From Victivallales bacterium (GTDB taxonomy: Bacteria; Verrucomicrobiota; Lentisphaeria; Oligosphaerales; Lenti-02), in assembly GCA_018648945.1 (NCBI GenBank), contig JABGQJ010000477.1, positions 1-6,100 of the forward strand: a stretch of DNA of 6,100 bases, in the 5' to 3' direction. The position numbers were made by a program, and so were the translations under genes. This document shows positions 1 to 6,100 of the stretch, piece after piece (within the stretch, counting starts at the first letter, position 1; the number at the start of each line of letters is the position of its first letter). The notes beneath the pieces are model-generated. The model saw only the letters and a list, made by a program, of their open reading frames with translations, was not told the DNA's origin and did no database searches.

Positions 1-35
1 CGCCCCAGACCGCGCGACCTCGCCCGCGACCCGTC

Positions 36-103
36 CACCGGGGCCCGGCGAACCTACCCATCTGGCATACGCGAGAACCAGGTAGGCGCGCCGGGCCCCG
101 GTG
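36..103. repeat. 23-bp near-perfect inverted repeat (hairpin) downstream of the GHL10-like gene
   Basis: The arm at 36-58 (CACCGGGGCCCGGCG then AACCTACC) is the reverse complement of the arm at 81-103 at 21 of 23 positions. The only mismatches are two adjacent bases (51-52 against 87-88). The 22-base loop is 59-80. The outer 15 bp pair perfectly and are almost all G and C, so an RNA copy would fold very stably. It begins about 70 bases past the stop codon of the minus-strand gene. That placement fits a transcription-end or mRNA 3'-protecting structure, but no T-run follows on either strand, so it is not a canonical Rho-independent terminator. It could also be a copy of a dispersed REP-like palindromic element. 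The rest of 1-173 shows no supported gene. Confidence 0.8.
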
Positions 104-173
104 CGCAGGGGATTCCGGACGTGGCGACGCAGTGCAATCCGGGTTCGCAGTAGATTCGCGTGGACAATTCAGA

Positions 174-3100
174 CTAGCGGAACACGAGACGCCCAAAGTC
201 GGCGGGAACACCACTCCGTGTCGGGGGCCAGTGGCTAAATTCAGCGCCGGGAATGTGCACCGCAAACCGCGCGCGCCAGAGGCTTCGGGCCCCGGCGCTT
301 TTGCCAAGGGTGGCAAGCGGGATCGTGAGGGTGATCTCGCTCCCGGTCGGGGTGGCCTCAATCCGGCGCTCCCAGGCCCCGTCCCAGCCTGGCTTGTGCT
401 GGTGCCTGCCCAGGAAGGAGTCGAAGGCCGAACGGGATTCGTAGCGGCTGCCATGGCCGTCCGCCAAGAAGCGGAAGGTCACCCGCTCGTCGGCACCAAC
501 GTCCAAATCCAGCTGGACACGCGGACGCTCGCTGAGCGCGCGCCAGCTCTCCGTCGGCACCGGTTCCGCCTGCTCGGGGGGAGCGAACGGGACCGCGAAG
601 ACGACGGTGAGATTCTGCTCGTCGCGGGAGACCTTGACCGTGCTCTCTGCCCCCACGGCAAAGGCTGTGCCAGCCGTCGTCTCGGGGACTAGCCGGATTG
701 GCATCCGGTGTCGGAAGACCGCAATGCCACCCGCCTCGAAGACGATGTCCGCAGCGACCTTGTCCGTGGCCGGTCCGACGACGTGCTGCACGACCTCAAT
801 CGCCGCGCCGGGAGCGAGTTCATGTGTGGCTGTCGCCGGCTTGACCGTCAACTGGTCAGCCAGCCAGCGCACGCGGGCGGTCACCGGCTGGTCAAACGTG
901 TTGCGGAGCGTGAACGCGAACGTCGTGTCGGCTTTGCCAGCCACGCAGGGAACCGAGACCGGCGGCAGTGCCGCCATCTGCTTCTGCTTTGCCTGCAGGG
1001 AAGGCAGCCACTCCGCAAAGACGATCTGCTCGCCGAGCCGCACCCCGTAGGCACTCTCCGTGGATGCGCGCAGCGGCAATTCTCCACGGATGCCCACCCG
1101 GCCGAGAGTGTTCCACGGCGTGTGGTTGAAGAAGAAGATGCCAGGTGCGCCGGCCTTGAAGGCCCCATCGACCTGCTGCTCGATCTCCTTCGGGCTCAAG
1201 GCACCCACCTTCTCGTCGGTGGCCAGAGTCACGCCAGAGACCTTCCTTGGCCAGACCTTGGTCCGACTCCCGGCCGCCTGTTTGACGAAGTCCAGGCACG
1301 TCTTGCCTTCGGGCATCAGAATGTCGAATATGCCCTCCTCCAGCCATGTCCCGATGTCCAATCCCTGCTCGTCAAGCTTGCCTGTGCCCCAGTTGCGCAG
1401 GAACCAGCACTCGTCGCCAAAGCTGGCACACAGGGCCACCGGGCGGGCCTTCTTGGCATTGACCTGATCGATGGCACGCCGCAGTTCCCGCACGAAGGTG
1501 TTCATGTGCATGAACTTCTCAGGCTCATCCTCGTTGAAGTAGTGCCCGTAGCGGGTGAAGTCCACAATGAACCCGTCGATCTCGTGATTGGCACAGATCC
1601 AGGCGATCTTGCGCACCTGGTAGGCGCGGACCTCGGGCTTGGCGTAGTTCCACGTGCCGCGACCACGGGTGACCCGCCAGTCGGGGTGGGACTTCATGTA
1701 GGAATCGGGCGAGTAGGAGCGTTCCATCATGGTCGCAACGAAGAGCTTCAGATTCAGCTCGTGCGCCCGGCTGGCCAGCACATTCACCAGATTCACCTCG
1801 TTCTCTGCGCACCAGCGGAAGAACTCATTGGCCCGGAAGTCGCCGTCTCGCACGTGCCCGCGAAGCTGGAACAGGTCGGTGTAGGGAGTGGGAATGCTCA
1901 GCCCGCCAACTCCCCCCAGCGAGACGTTCAGGAAGGCCGCGCTCGGCGTGCGCAGCGGCTCCAACAGACGGGCGATGATGGCCGGGTCATGCCTACCCCA
2001 TTTCCAGAAGTAGGAGTAGCCATCGTTGTCGAACCCGGTCACTCGGTTCGCGGGATCGGCGGATTCCGCCTGCAAACGCGCAACCTGGGCCGGCGACAGC
2101 TTGACCAACCGCACCCCGGCGACCGCGGCATTGCAGAGCTTGTTCTCGCTCTCGAACGTCCCGAATGGCTGCTGGAACTCCAACGCCCGCCCGGTCAGGT
2201 CACAGGCGCGGAACCGCATGTCCACCAAGCGCGGGGCCTTGTCGCCCGGCGCGGAACGCACTTCCTGGGGATCGAGATGGTGGAAGTAGGGCTCGTCGGA
2301 CAAGCGGACATCGATGCCGCCCCCTGCCGCCGGGCGATACGTCCGCACCCAAACCTCGTACCAACCAGTGAGGAAAAGCGGCAGGGAAATGCCTGGGGCA
2401 AGGCAACTCCCCGGATCCGCTCGGTCGTGCTCCTCCACGCAGAGCATCTCACCGGGCGTGTCCCCAATCTGATAGCGCCGCCGCCACCACATGCCCTTCC
2501 GCGAGGTGTCGGCAACCACCTTGGCCGGGCCGAAACGCCCCATATCCTCAATGACAATCTCGTCCCCCGGCAACATGCCTTCGGGCTCGCGAGTCACGTT
2601 GCGGAAGACCCGTCCATGCAGGACCACCGCACGACCGCACACCTCCTCCTTGCCGACCACTCGGGCGACCGCCACGATCTCCTCGCGTGGCAAGGCATCC
2701 AGAACCGCAGCCGGGAATGTCGCAGTCGCCGTACCGTCACGAAGCTGGGAAGTCTGCTTGGCCAGTTCAACGCCAGCGTACGTCTTCAGCGCGAACTCCA
2801 CCGGTCCCACGAGTCCAGGGCGCACCGCCACCTCGACCCGGCAATCCTGGCCCGCCGAGCAATCTTGCGGTGCCGTCATCTGTCGGAATACCGGTTCCTG
2901 TGGGGCCTGTGCCCAGGCCGCATCGCCGTCACCCATGTGTAATGGCATGTCCTCCACTCCTTTGTCGAAGGTGAATGGCCCAAGACCATTGAGTTTGAGC
3001 TGATCGACCAACACCGTCAGCCGACTGCTGTTTACCACCTTAGGCTGTCCATCCGCATAGTTCCACACCGCCAACTGGTCGGCATTCCAGCCCACCCCCG

Positions 3101-3599
3101 CCGGCACGGCCAGCACCGATTCGCCAACCAGCTTCCCAGGCGCCATGGTCCGGATCGACAGCCGTACTTCCCGGCCTCCCGGCGCATAGACGCAGGTCAC
3201 GTCGTAGACTTCGTCGTAGGCCAGCCGAACCGGCTTTCCTCGGTGCAAGACGCCCTCCGCATCGGCCACCGTTGCGGTGGCCAGAAACCCATGCGCCGGC
3301 CCGTGCCGATGCAGGATCAGCCCCGCCGCGTTGGTCTTGAAATCCCCGCCCGAGCCACGCACCCCCACGAACAGCAGCGCGGCATAGGAGTGACCACCAA
3401 CCGACCGGAACCGAAACCCCAGTTCCAGCGGCTGCTTGTCCGACACCGGCTCGATCGCCCGCGCCCGCCCTTCCAACGTCCCATGCCGGGTGGCCGTCAC
3501 CCGCAGGACGCCTTGGTTCTCGCCCCAGACCTCACCCGCAGAGGCAACTGAGACGGCAATCAGAGCAAGGGAGACGAGGACGATTCTGTGACCAACCAT
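174..3599 (-). CDS. Secreted multidomain glycoside-hydrolase-like protein (GHL10/DUF187-type TIM barrel with C-terminal CBM9-like module)
   Basis: Predicted exported protein of 1141 residues, probably acting on a polysaccharide; substrate unknown. Residues 1-21 form a Sec signal peptide (hydrophobic run at 6-20, A-S-A at 19-21). Residues 28-215 are beta-rich and resemble a concanavalin/LamG-like fold; about 235-335 look Ig-like; about 340-505 look like a second beta module. Residues 515-850 resemble the GHL10 barrel: HPDW at 638-641, then PEVRAY and IDGFIVDFTRY (674-684, with D675 and D680), and W752 to E764 (WLEEGIFDILMPE), all matching typical GHL10 strand-end patterns. About 885-970 is an Ig/NEW3-like module. 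About 975-1141 is CBM9-like, ending with SHWPP and PADFGRLVF. The frame stays open upstream to 3785, but 3599 is chosen because it gives the signal peptide and has GGAGAG six bases ahead. GHL6 or another unclassified barrel is the main alternative. Catalytic residues are not assigned. Confidence 0.88.
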   Translation of the reverse strand: MVGHRIVLVSLALIAVSVASAGEVWGENQGVLRVTATRHGTLEGRARAIEPVSDKQPLELGFRFRSVGGHSYAALLFVGVRGSGGDFKTNAAGLILHRHGPAHGFLATATVADAEGVLHRGKPVRLAYDEVYDVTCVYAPGGREVRLSIRTMAPGKLVGESVLAVPAGVGWNADQLAVWNYADGQPKVVNSSRLTVLVDQLKLNGLGPFTFDKGVEDMPLHMGDGDAAWAQAPQEPVFRQMTAPQDCSAGQDCRVEVAVRPGLVGPVEFALKTYAGVELAKQTSQLRDGTATATFPAAVLDALPREEIVAVARVVGKEEVCGRAVVLHGRVFRNVTREPEGMLPGDEIVIEDMGRFGPAKVVADTSRKGMWWRRRYQIGDTPGEMLCVEEHDRADPGSCLAPGISLPLFLTGWYEVWVRTYRPAAGGGIDVRLSDEPYFHHLDPQEVRSAPGDKAPRLVDMRFRACDLTGRALEFQQPFGTFESENKLCNAAVAGVRLVKLSPAQVARLQAESADPANRVTGFDNDGYSYFWKWGRHDPAIIARLLEPLRTPSAAFLNVSLGGVGGLSIPTPYTDLFQLRGHVRDGDFRANEFFRWCAENEVNLVNVLASRAHELNLKLFVATMMERSYSPDSYMKSHPDWRVTRGRGTWNYAKPEVRAYQVRKIAWICANHEIDGFIVDFTRYGHYFNEDEPEKFMHMNTFVRELRRAIDQVNAKKARPVALCASFGDECWFLRNWGTGKLDEQGLDIGTWLEEGIFDILMPEGKTCLDFVKQAAGSRTKVWPRKVSGVTLATDEKVGALSPKEIEQQVDGAFKAGAPGIFFFNHTPWNTLGRVGIRGELPLRASTESAYGVRLGEQIVFAEWLPSLQAKQKQMAALPPVSVPCVAGKADTTFAFTLRNTFDQPVTARVRWLADQLTVKPATATHELAPGAAIEVVQHVVGPATDKVAADIVFEAGGIAVFRHRMPIRLVPETTAGTAFAVGAESTVKVSRDEQNLTVVFAVPFAPPEQAEPVPTESWRALSERPRVQLDLDVGADERVTFRFLADGHGSRYESRSAFDSFLGRHQHKPGWDGAWERRIEATPTGSEITLTIPLATLGKSAGARSLWRARFAVHIPGAEFSHWPPTRSGVPADFGRLVFR

Positions 3600-3605
3600 G
3601 AAAGT

Positions 3606-3611
3606 CTCTCC
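3606..3611 (-). promoter_or_regulatory. Ribosome binding site of the GHL10-like gene
   Basis: Read on the minus strand this is GGAGAG, followed by the 6-base spacer ACTTTC and the ATG at 3599-3597. It is a strong Shine-Dalgarno match at good spacing. It decides in favour of the ATG at 3599 over the in-frame ATG at 3785, which would add 62 residues ahead of the signal peptide and run across the promoter of the divergent gene. Confidence 0.75.
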
Positions 3612-3681
3612 GAAGCAGTGTGTCGCGTGTCCCAGCCAGCCTACCCCGCCCGGCGCCAGATTGCCAGCGGCCGGGAGCTTG

Positions 3682-3709
3682 TTGGACTCACCTGTGGGAC
3701 AGCTATAGT
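3682..3709 (+). promoter_or_regulatory. Predicted sigma70-type promoter of the GH42-like gene
   Basis: TTGGAC at 3682-3687 and TATAGT at 3704-3709 are separated by 16 bases. The -10 matches TATAAT at five of six positions and the -35 matches TTGACA at three of six. Transcription would start near 3716, leaving a leader of about 100 bases before the GH42-like start codon. The minus strand of the same spot reads TATAGC, but no good -35 lies at the right distance, so the promoter of the divergent gene is not assigned. A weak minus-strand candidate is CTGGCA, 18 bases, TAGGCT, read within about 3640-3670. Confidence 0.5.
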
Positions 3710-3785
3710 GCATCTGCTTGACGGCAGCGAGGGCCAGCGGATCAGGCGATTCAGCAAGGTCTCGTCGGGAGCAATCCTCGCACAC

Positions 3786-3795
3786 GGCCTAGGCC
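3786..3795. promoter_or_regulatory. 10-bp perfect palindrome in the leader of the GH42-like gene
   Basis: GGCCTAGGCC is a perfect palindrome, 22 bases ahead of the start codon at 3818 and downstream of the predicted promoter. It could be an operator for a dimeric regulator. It is short, GC-rich and single-copy in this intergenic region, so chance is a real possibility. No regulator gene is present in the window. Confidence 0.2.
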
Positions 3796-3808
3796 CCAAA
3801 ACGACTTC

Positions 3809-3812
3809 AGGA
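3809..3812 (+). promoter_or_regulatory. Ribosome binding site of the GH42-like gene
   Basis: AGGA here lies five bases ahead of the ATG at 3818. An earlier in-frame ATG at 3812 overlaps this motif and has no usable Shine-Dalgarno sequence of its own. The start at 3818 is therefore preferred; it removes only Met-Pro from the protein and leaves an Arg-Arg n-region typical of a signal peptide. Confidence 0.5.
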
Positions 3813-3817
3813 TGCCC

Positions 3818-6025
3818 ATGCGCAGACCAACCCACATCGCCCTTGGCCTCTTCCTGCTCGCCCTCGCCGCGCGGTCGGCGGGGCCTCTGCAAGCCAGCAT
3901 TGCCGAGGAGAACGGGGTTCCGGTCCTGGTCATCAACGGGCAGCGGCGCGTGCCGCAGCTGATCTACCACACGCTGCTGACCCGTTGGCGGTCCTTCCCA
4001 AATGTGATGGGCAAGGGCGTCGATCCATCGGCGGAACTGATCAAGCTCGCAGAGGCGCATGGGTTCCACCTGACAACCGTGGTCATGCCTGTGGTCTGGC
4101 CCAAAGACGGCGAGCCAGCCAACTATGCCGAGCTCGACCGGATCATGGGCCGGCATATCGAGCTAGACCCGCAGGTGCTGACCATTCCTCGCCTCATCGG
4201 CCAACCGCCCAAGTGGTGGCTGGACAAGTACCTGTCAGAGCGCGAGAAATTTCGGGTGGCCCCCGGCAGAGGCGAGATGCCGGAGCGTCGCCGGAAGAGC
4301 GTCCAGAAATACGTCACTCCCACTTCCCAGCAATGGCAGAAGGACTACTACCACGCCCTGCGCATGCAGGTCCGGCATTTGGAGGCGAAGTACGGGGAGC
4401 ACATCCTGGGCTACCACCCCGGTTGCCAAAGCGCGGGGGAGAACTTCTTTCCCCTCGCTTGGGACCGGGTAACCCCGGTCATGGTCGGTTTCTCCGAGCC
4501 GTTTCGACAGGGCTTCATTGCCTATGCCAAGGGAAGATACGGCACCATCGACGAAGCCAACAAGGCGTGGGGCAAGCGCTTCGACTCCTTCGCTGCGATC
4601 CAGGTGCCAACCATGCAGGAACGCGTTGCTGGGGATCTGGGCACGTTCCGCGACCCGGTGAAGCAGCGGTTCGTGATCGACTTCATGACCTACTTCCAGC
4701 GGCCGCTGACCGATGTGGTCATCGAGTCCTCCCGGATCGTCAAGGAGGAGACGGGGGGCAGGAAACTGACCCTCGCATTCTTCCCGAGTCCGCAGAGCGG
4801 GCACTACCCGCTGGGCGCTTCCCAAGGTGGCGGCCTGGGACTGCGACGCGTGCTTGCCTCCCCTCATCTGGACATCGTCTGCAACCCATACGGCTATGTG
4901 GACCGCCAATACGGCGGCATTGGGCTCACCGGCAACATGCAGGACTCCGTCGGGGCCAATGGCAAGATGTATTTCATCGAGGACGACACCCGCACCCACC
5001 TGGCCCCCTTCAACCACTTCGGCAAGACCAAGAACATGACCGAGACCAAGGCGGTCTACACGCGGCTCTTCGCCCAGACGCTCCAGCGTGGCATCGGCCG
5101 CTGGTGGTTCGACTTCGGCTCGGGGTATATGGCGCAACCCGAACTGTTCGACCTCTTTGAGTCCATGCGCAAGATCCGGAAGACCTTCCCGCTAGTCCCG
5201 TTCCGCCCCGAAGTGGCGGTCGTGTTCGACGACGAGAGCCCGCTGTACATGCGTTGCTCCAACGAAGTCTCCATCCACTCCTCCAAGATGTCCCACGACT
5301 TCGGCAAGATGGGGACACCTTTCGCCCGCTATCTGCTCTCGGACGTCTGCGCGGGCAAGCTGCCGAGCGAGACGAAGGTGGTGTTCTTCATGAACGCATA
5401 CAAGATCGACGAACGACAGCGCGAAGCACTGCACAGGATCCTCGCAGCAGGCGGCATGACGGCCGTGTGGTTCTACGCTCCCGGCTATGTGGATGGGGAG
5501 AAAGCGGCAGCAGCGAACATCCAGCGACTAACCGGCATCACTGTCGGACGAATTGCCGAACCGCTGCCTGCCCGCTTCACTCTCACCCAGGCGCTACCGG
5601 GCGTGCCCATCGGACACGAGTTCGGAGTCAAGGAATCGCTTCCCACCATGTTTGCGGTGGCGAAGGAGCAACCCGGCATCCGCCAACTTGCCACCTACTT
5701 GAACTCCGACCGCATCGGCATGGCCGCAAAGAAGATGGACGGCTGGAGATCCGTCCTCTTTTGTGGCGTGCGCTTTGGCCCCGAGATGTTCCGGGCCTTG
5801 ACCAAAGAGAGCAACGCCCACATCTACTGCGACACCAACGACTCGATCAGTGGCTCCAGCGGCTATATTGCGGTCAGCGCCCTCACAACGGGCGAGAAGA
5901 CCTTGCGATTCCGCCGCAAGGTGGACCTGACCGACATCTTCACCGGCCACCGAGTTGCCAGCGGCATCGACCGCTACACCGTCACCATGGGCAAAGGCGA
6001 GACACGGATTCTCCTCAGGAAGTAG
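3818..6025 (+). CDS. Secreted GH42-like (beta-galactosidase-type) glycoside hydrolase
   Basis: Predicted exported glycosidase of 735 residues; GH42 enzymes hydrolyse terminal beta-galactosides, but the exact substrate here is unknown. Residues 1-26 are a Sec signal peptide (Arg-Arg, hydrophobic 7-18, likely cleavage after A21 or A26). Residues about 30-455 form the TIM barrel. E208, in GYHPGCQSAGENF, is the likely acid/base. DIVCNPYGYVDRQYGG follows near 352-367. E388, in KMYFIEDDTRTHL, is the likely nucleophile, and GRWWFDFGSGY near 427-437 closes the barrel. About 462-590 matches the GH42 trimerisation domain (glutamine-amidotransferase-like; VVFFMNAYKI, then AAGGMTAVWFYAPGYVDG). The end (about 680-735) is a small beta domain. 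Length is slightly above the usual 650-700. Odd point: Gly, not Asn, precedes E208. It may be a GH42-clan relative rather than true GH42. It diverges from the GHL10-like gene across 218 bp. Confidence 0.88.
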   Translation: MRRPTHIALGLFLLALAARSAGPLQASIAEENGVPVLVINGQRRVPQLIYHTLLTRWRSFPNVMGKGVDPSAELIKLAEAHGFHLTTVVMPVVWPKDGEPANYAELDRIMGRHIELDPQVLTIPRLIGQPPKWWLDKYLSEREKFRVAPGRGEMPERRRKSVQKYVTPTSQQWQKDYYHALRMQVRHLEAKYGEHILGYHPGCQSAGENFFPLAWDRVTPVMVGFSEPFRQGFIAYAKGRYGTIDEANKAWGKRFDSFAAIQVPTMQERVAGDLGTFRDPVKQRFVIDFMTYFQRPLTDVVIESSRIVKEETGGRKLTLAFFPSPQSGHYPLGASQGGGLGLRRVLASPHLDIVCNPYGYVDRQYGGIGLTGNMQDSVGANGKMYFIEDDTRTHLAPFNHFGKTKNMTETKAVYTRLFAQTLQRGIGRWWFDFGSGYMAQPELFDLFESMRKIRKTFPLVPFRPEVAVVFDDESPLYMRCSNEVSIHSSKMSHDFGKMGTPFARYLLSDVCAGKLPSETKVVFFMNAYKIDERQREALHRILAAGGMTAVWFYAPGYVDGEKAAAANIQRLTGITVGRIAEPLPARFTLTQALPGVPIGHEFGVKESLPTMFAVAKEQPGIRQLATYLNSDRIGMAAKKMDGWRSVLFCGVRFGPEMFRALTKESNAHIYCDTNDSISGSSGYIAVSALTTGEKTLRFRRKVDLTDIFTGHRVASGIDRYTVTMGKGETRILLRK

Positions 6026-6060
6026 CACTGTCAGGCCCCGCAACACCCGCCAGTTGTGCC

Positions 6061-6085
6061 CAGGCTTCACCATCCGAGAAGCCTG
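6061..6085 (+). terminator. Possible terminator-like hairpin after the GH42-like gene
   Basis: CAGGCTTC (6061-6068) and GAAGCCTG (6078-6085) form a perfect 8-bp stem with a 9-base loop, 35 bases past the stop codon. A second pairing, GTCAGGC (6030-6036) with GCCTGAC (6081-6087), competes for the same right arm. No T-run follows the stem, so intrinsic termination is uncertain. A 3'-end stabilising hairpin is equally possible. Confidence 0.35.
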
Positions 6086-6100
6086 ACCCTGACGAATATG

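Noticed and set aside
36..103. Inverted repeat as the terminal repeats of an insertion sequence or as a canonical terminator
   Set aside because: Only 22 bases separate the arms, so no element lies between them, and no T-run follows on either strand.
132..692. 186-codon plus-strand open frame over the 3' end of the GHL10-like gene
   Set aside because: Same codon-aligned antisense effect; it ends at a CTA Leu codon of the real gene. No signal or domain is visible.
708..2942. 744-codon open frame on the plus strand opposite the GHL10-like gene
   Set aside because: Its codons lie exactly opposite those of the minus-strand gene, so it closes only where that gene uses TTA, CTA or TCA, which are rare in GC-rich genes. 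The translation is rich in Arg, His, Pro and Leu with no recognisable domain.
3718..3746. Second plus-strand promoter based on TTGACG at 3718-3723
   Set aside because: The -35 match is good, but no acceptable -10 hexamer lies 15-19 bases downstream.
3600..3785. N-terminal extension of the GHL10-like protein to the ATG at 3785
   Set aside because: It would bury the signal peptide behind 62 residues, cross the divergent promoter, and ignore the strong Shine-Dalgarno site at 3606-3611.
4235..5137. 300-codon minus-strand open frame inside the GH42-like gene
   Set aside because: Codon-aligned antisense shadow of a GC-rich gene whose sense product has clear GH42-like domains.
3985..5160. 391-codon plus-strand open frame in another frame of the GH42-like gene
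   Set aside because: Overlaps the barrel-coding region fully, and its product is Arg/Pro/Gly-rich with no family resemblance.
1..6100. CRISPR array, tRNA or rRNA gene, mobile element, toxin-antitoxin or defence system
   Set aside because: Reading both strands showed no regularly spaced direct repeats, no tRNA-like cloverleaf and no matching proteins.

Overview
The window is GC-rich bacterial DNA holding two large, divergently transcribed genes, each encoding a predicted secreted protein of carbohydrate-active type. No tRNA, rRNA, CRISPR array, transposase, phage gene or defence gene was found. The protein style (Sec signal peptides, very long multidomain glycoside-hydrolase-like proteins, GC-rich code, Shine-Dalgarno sites) suggests a free-living polysaccharide degrader, plausibly of the Planctomycetota/Verrucomicrobiota/Lentisphaerota group or Armatimonadota. 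That assignment is inference from family resemblance only.

Layout. Positions 1-173 hold no supported gene. They contain a striking 23-bp inverted repeat (36-58 / 81-103) just past the 3' end of the first gene. Positions 174-3599 (minus strand) encode a 1141-residue exported protein: a beta-rich N-terminal half, a central TIM-barrel resembling the GHL10 (DUF187-type) glycosyl-hydrolase-like family, an Ig-like module and a C-terminal CBM9-like module. Positions 3600-3817 are a 218-bp divergent intergenic region with a good sigma70-type promoter for the plus-strand gene (TTGGAC-16-TATAGT), a 10-bp palindrome and a Shine-Dalgarno site for each gene. Positions 3818-6025 (plus strand) encode a 735-residue exported protein with the architecture of GH42-type beta-galactosidases: TIM barrel, trimerisation-like (glutamine-amidotransferase-like) domain and small beta C-terminal domain. 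Positions 6026-6100 are a short 3' flank with a hairpin.

The two genes may be co-regulated from the shared intergenic region and act on the same glycan outside the cytoplasm: the large protein binding and attacking a polysaccharide, the GH42-like protein trimming galactoside-type linkages. No transporter, SusC/D pair or regulator lies in the window, so substrate and pathway cannot be fixed. The most notable points are the Gly-Glu (instead of Asn-Glu) at the predicted acid/base site of the GH42-like enzyme, the unusual domain string of the GHL10-like protein, and the strong inverted repeat at the left edge.
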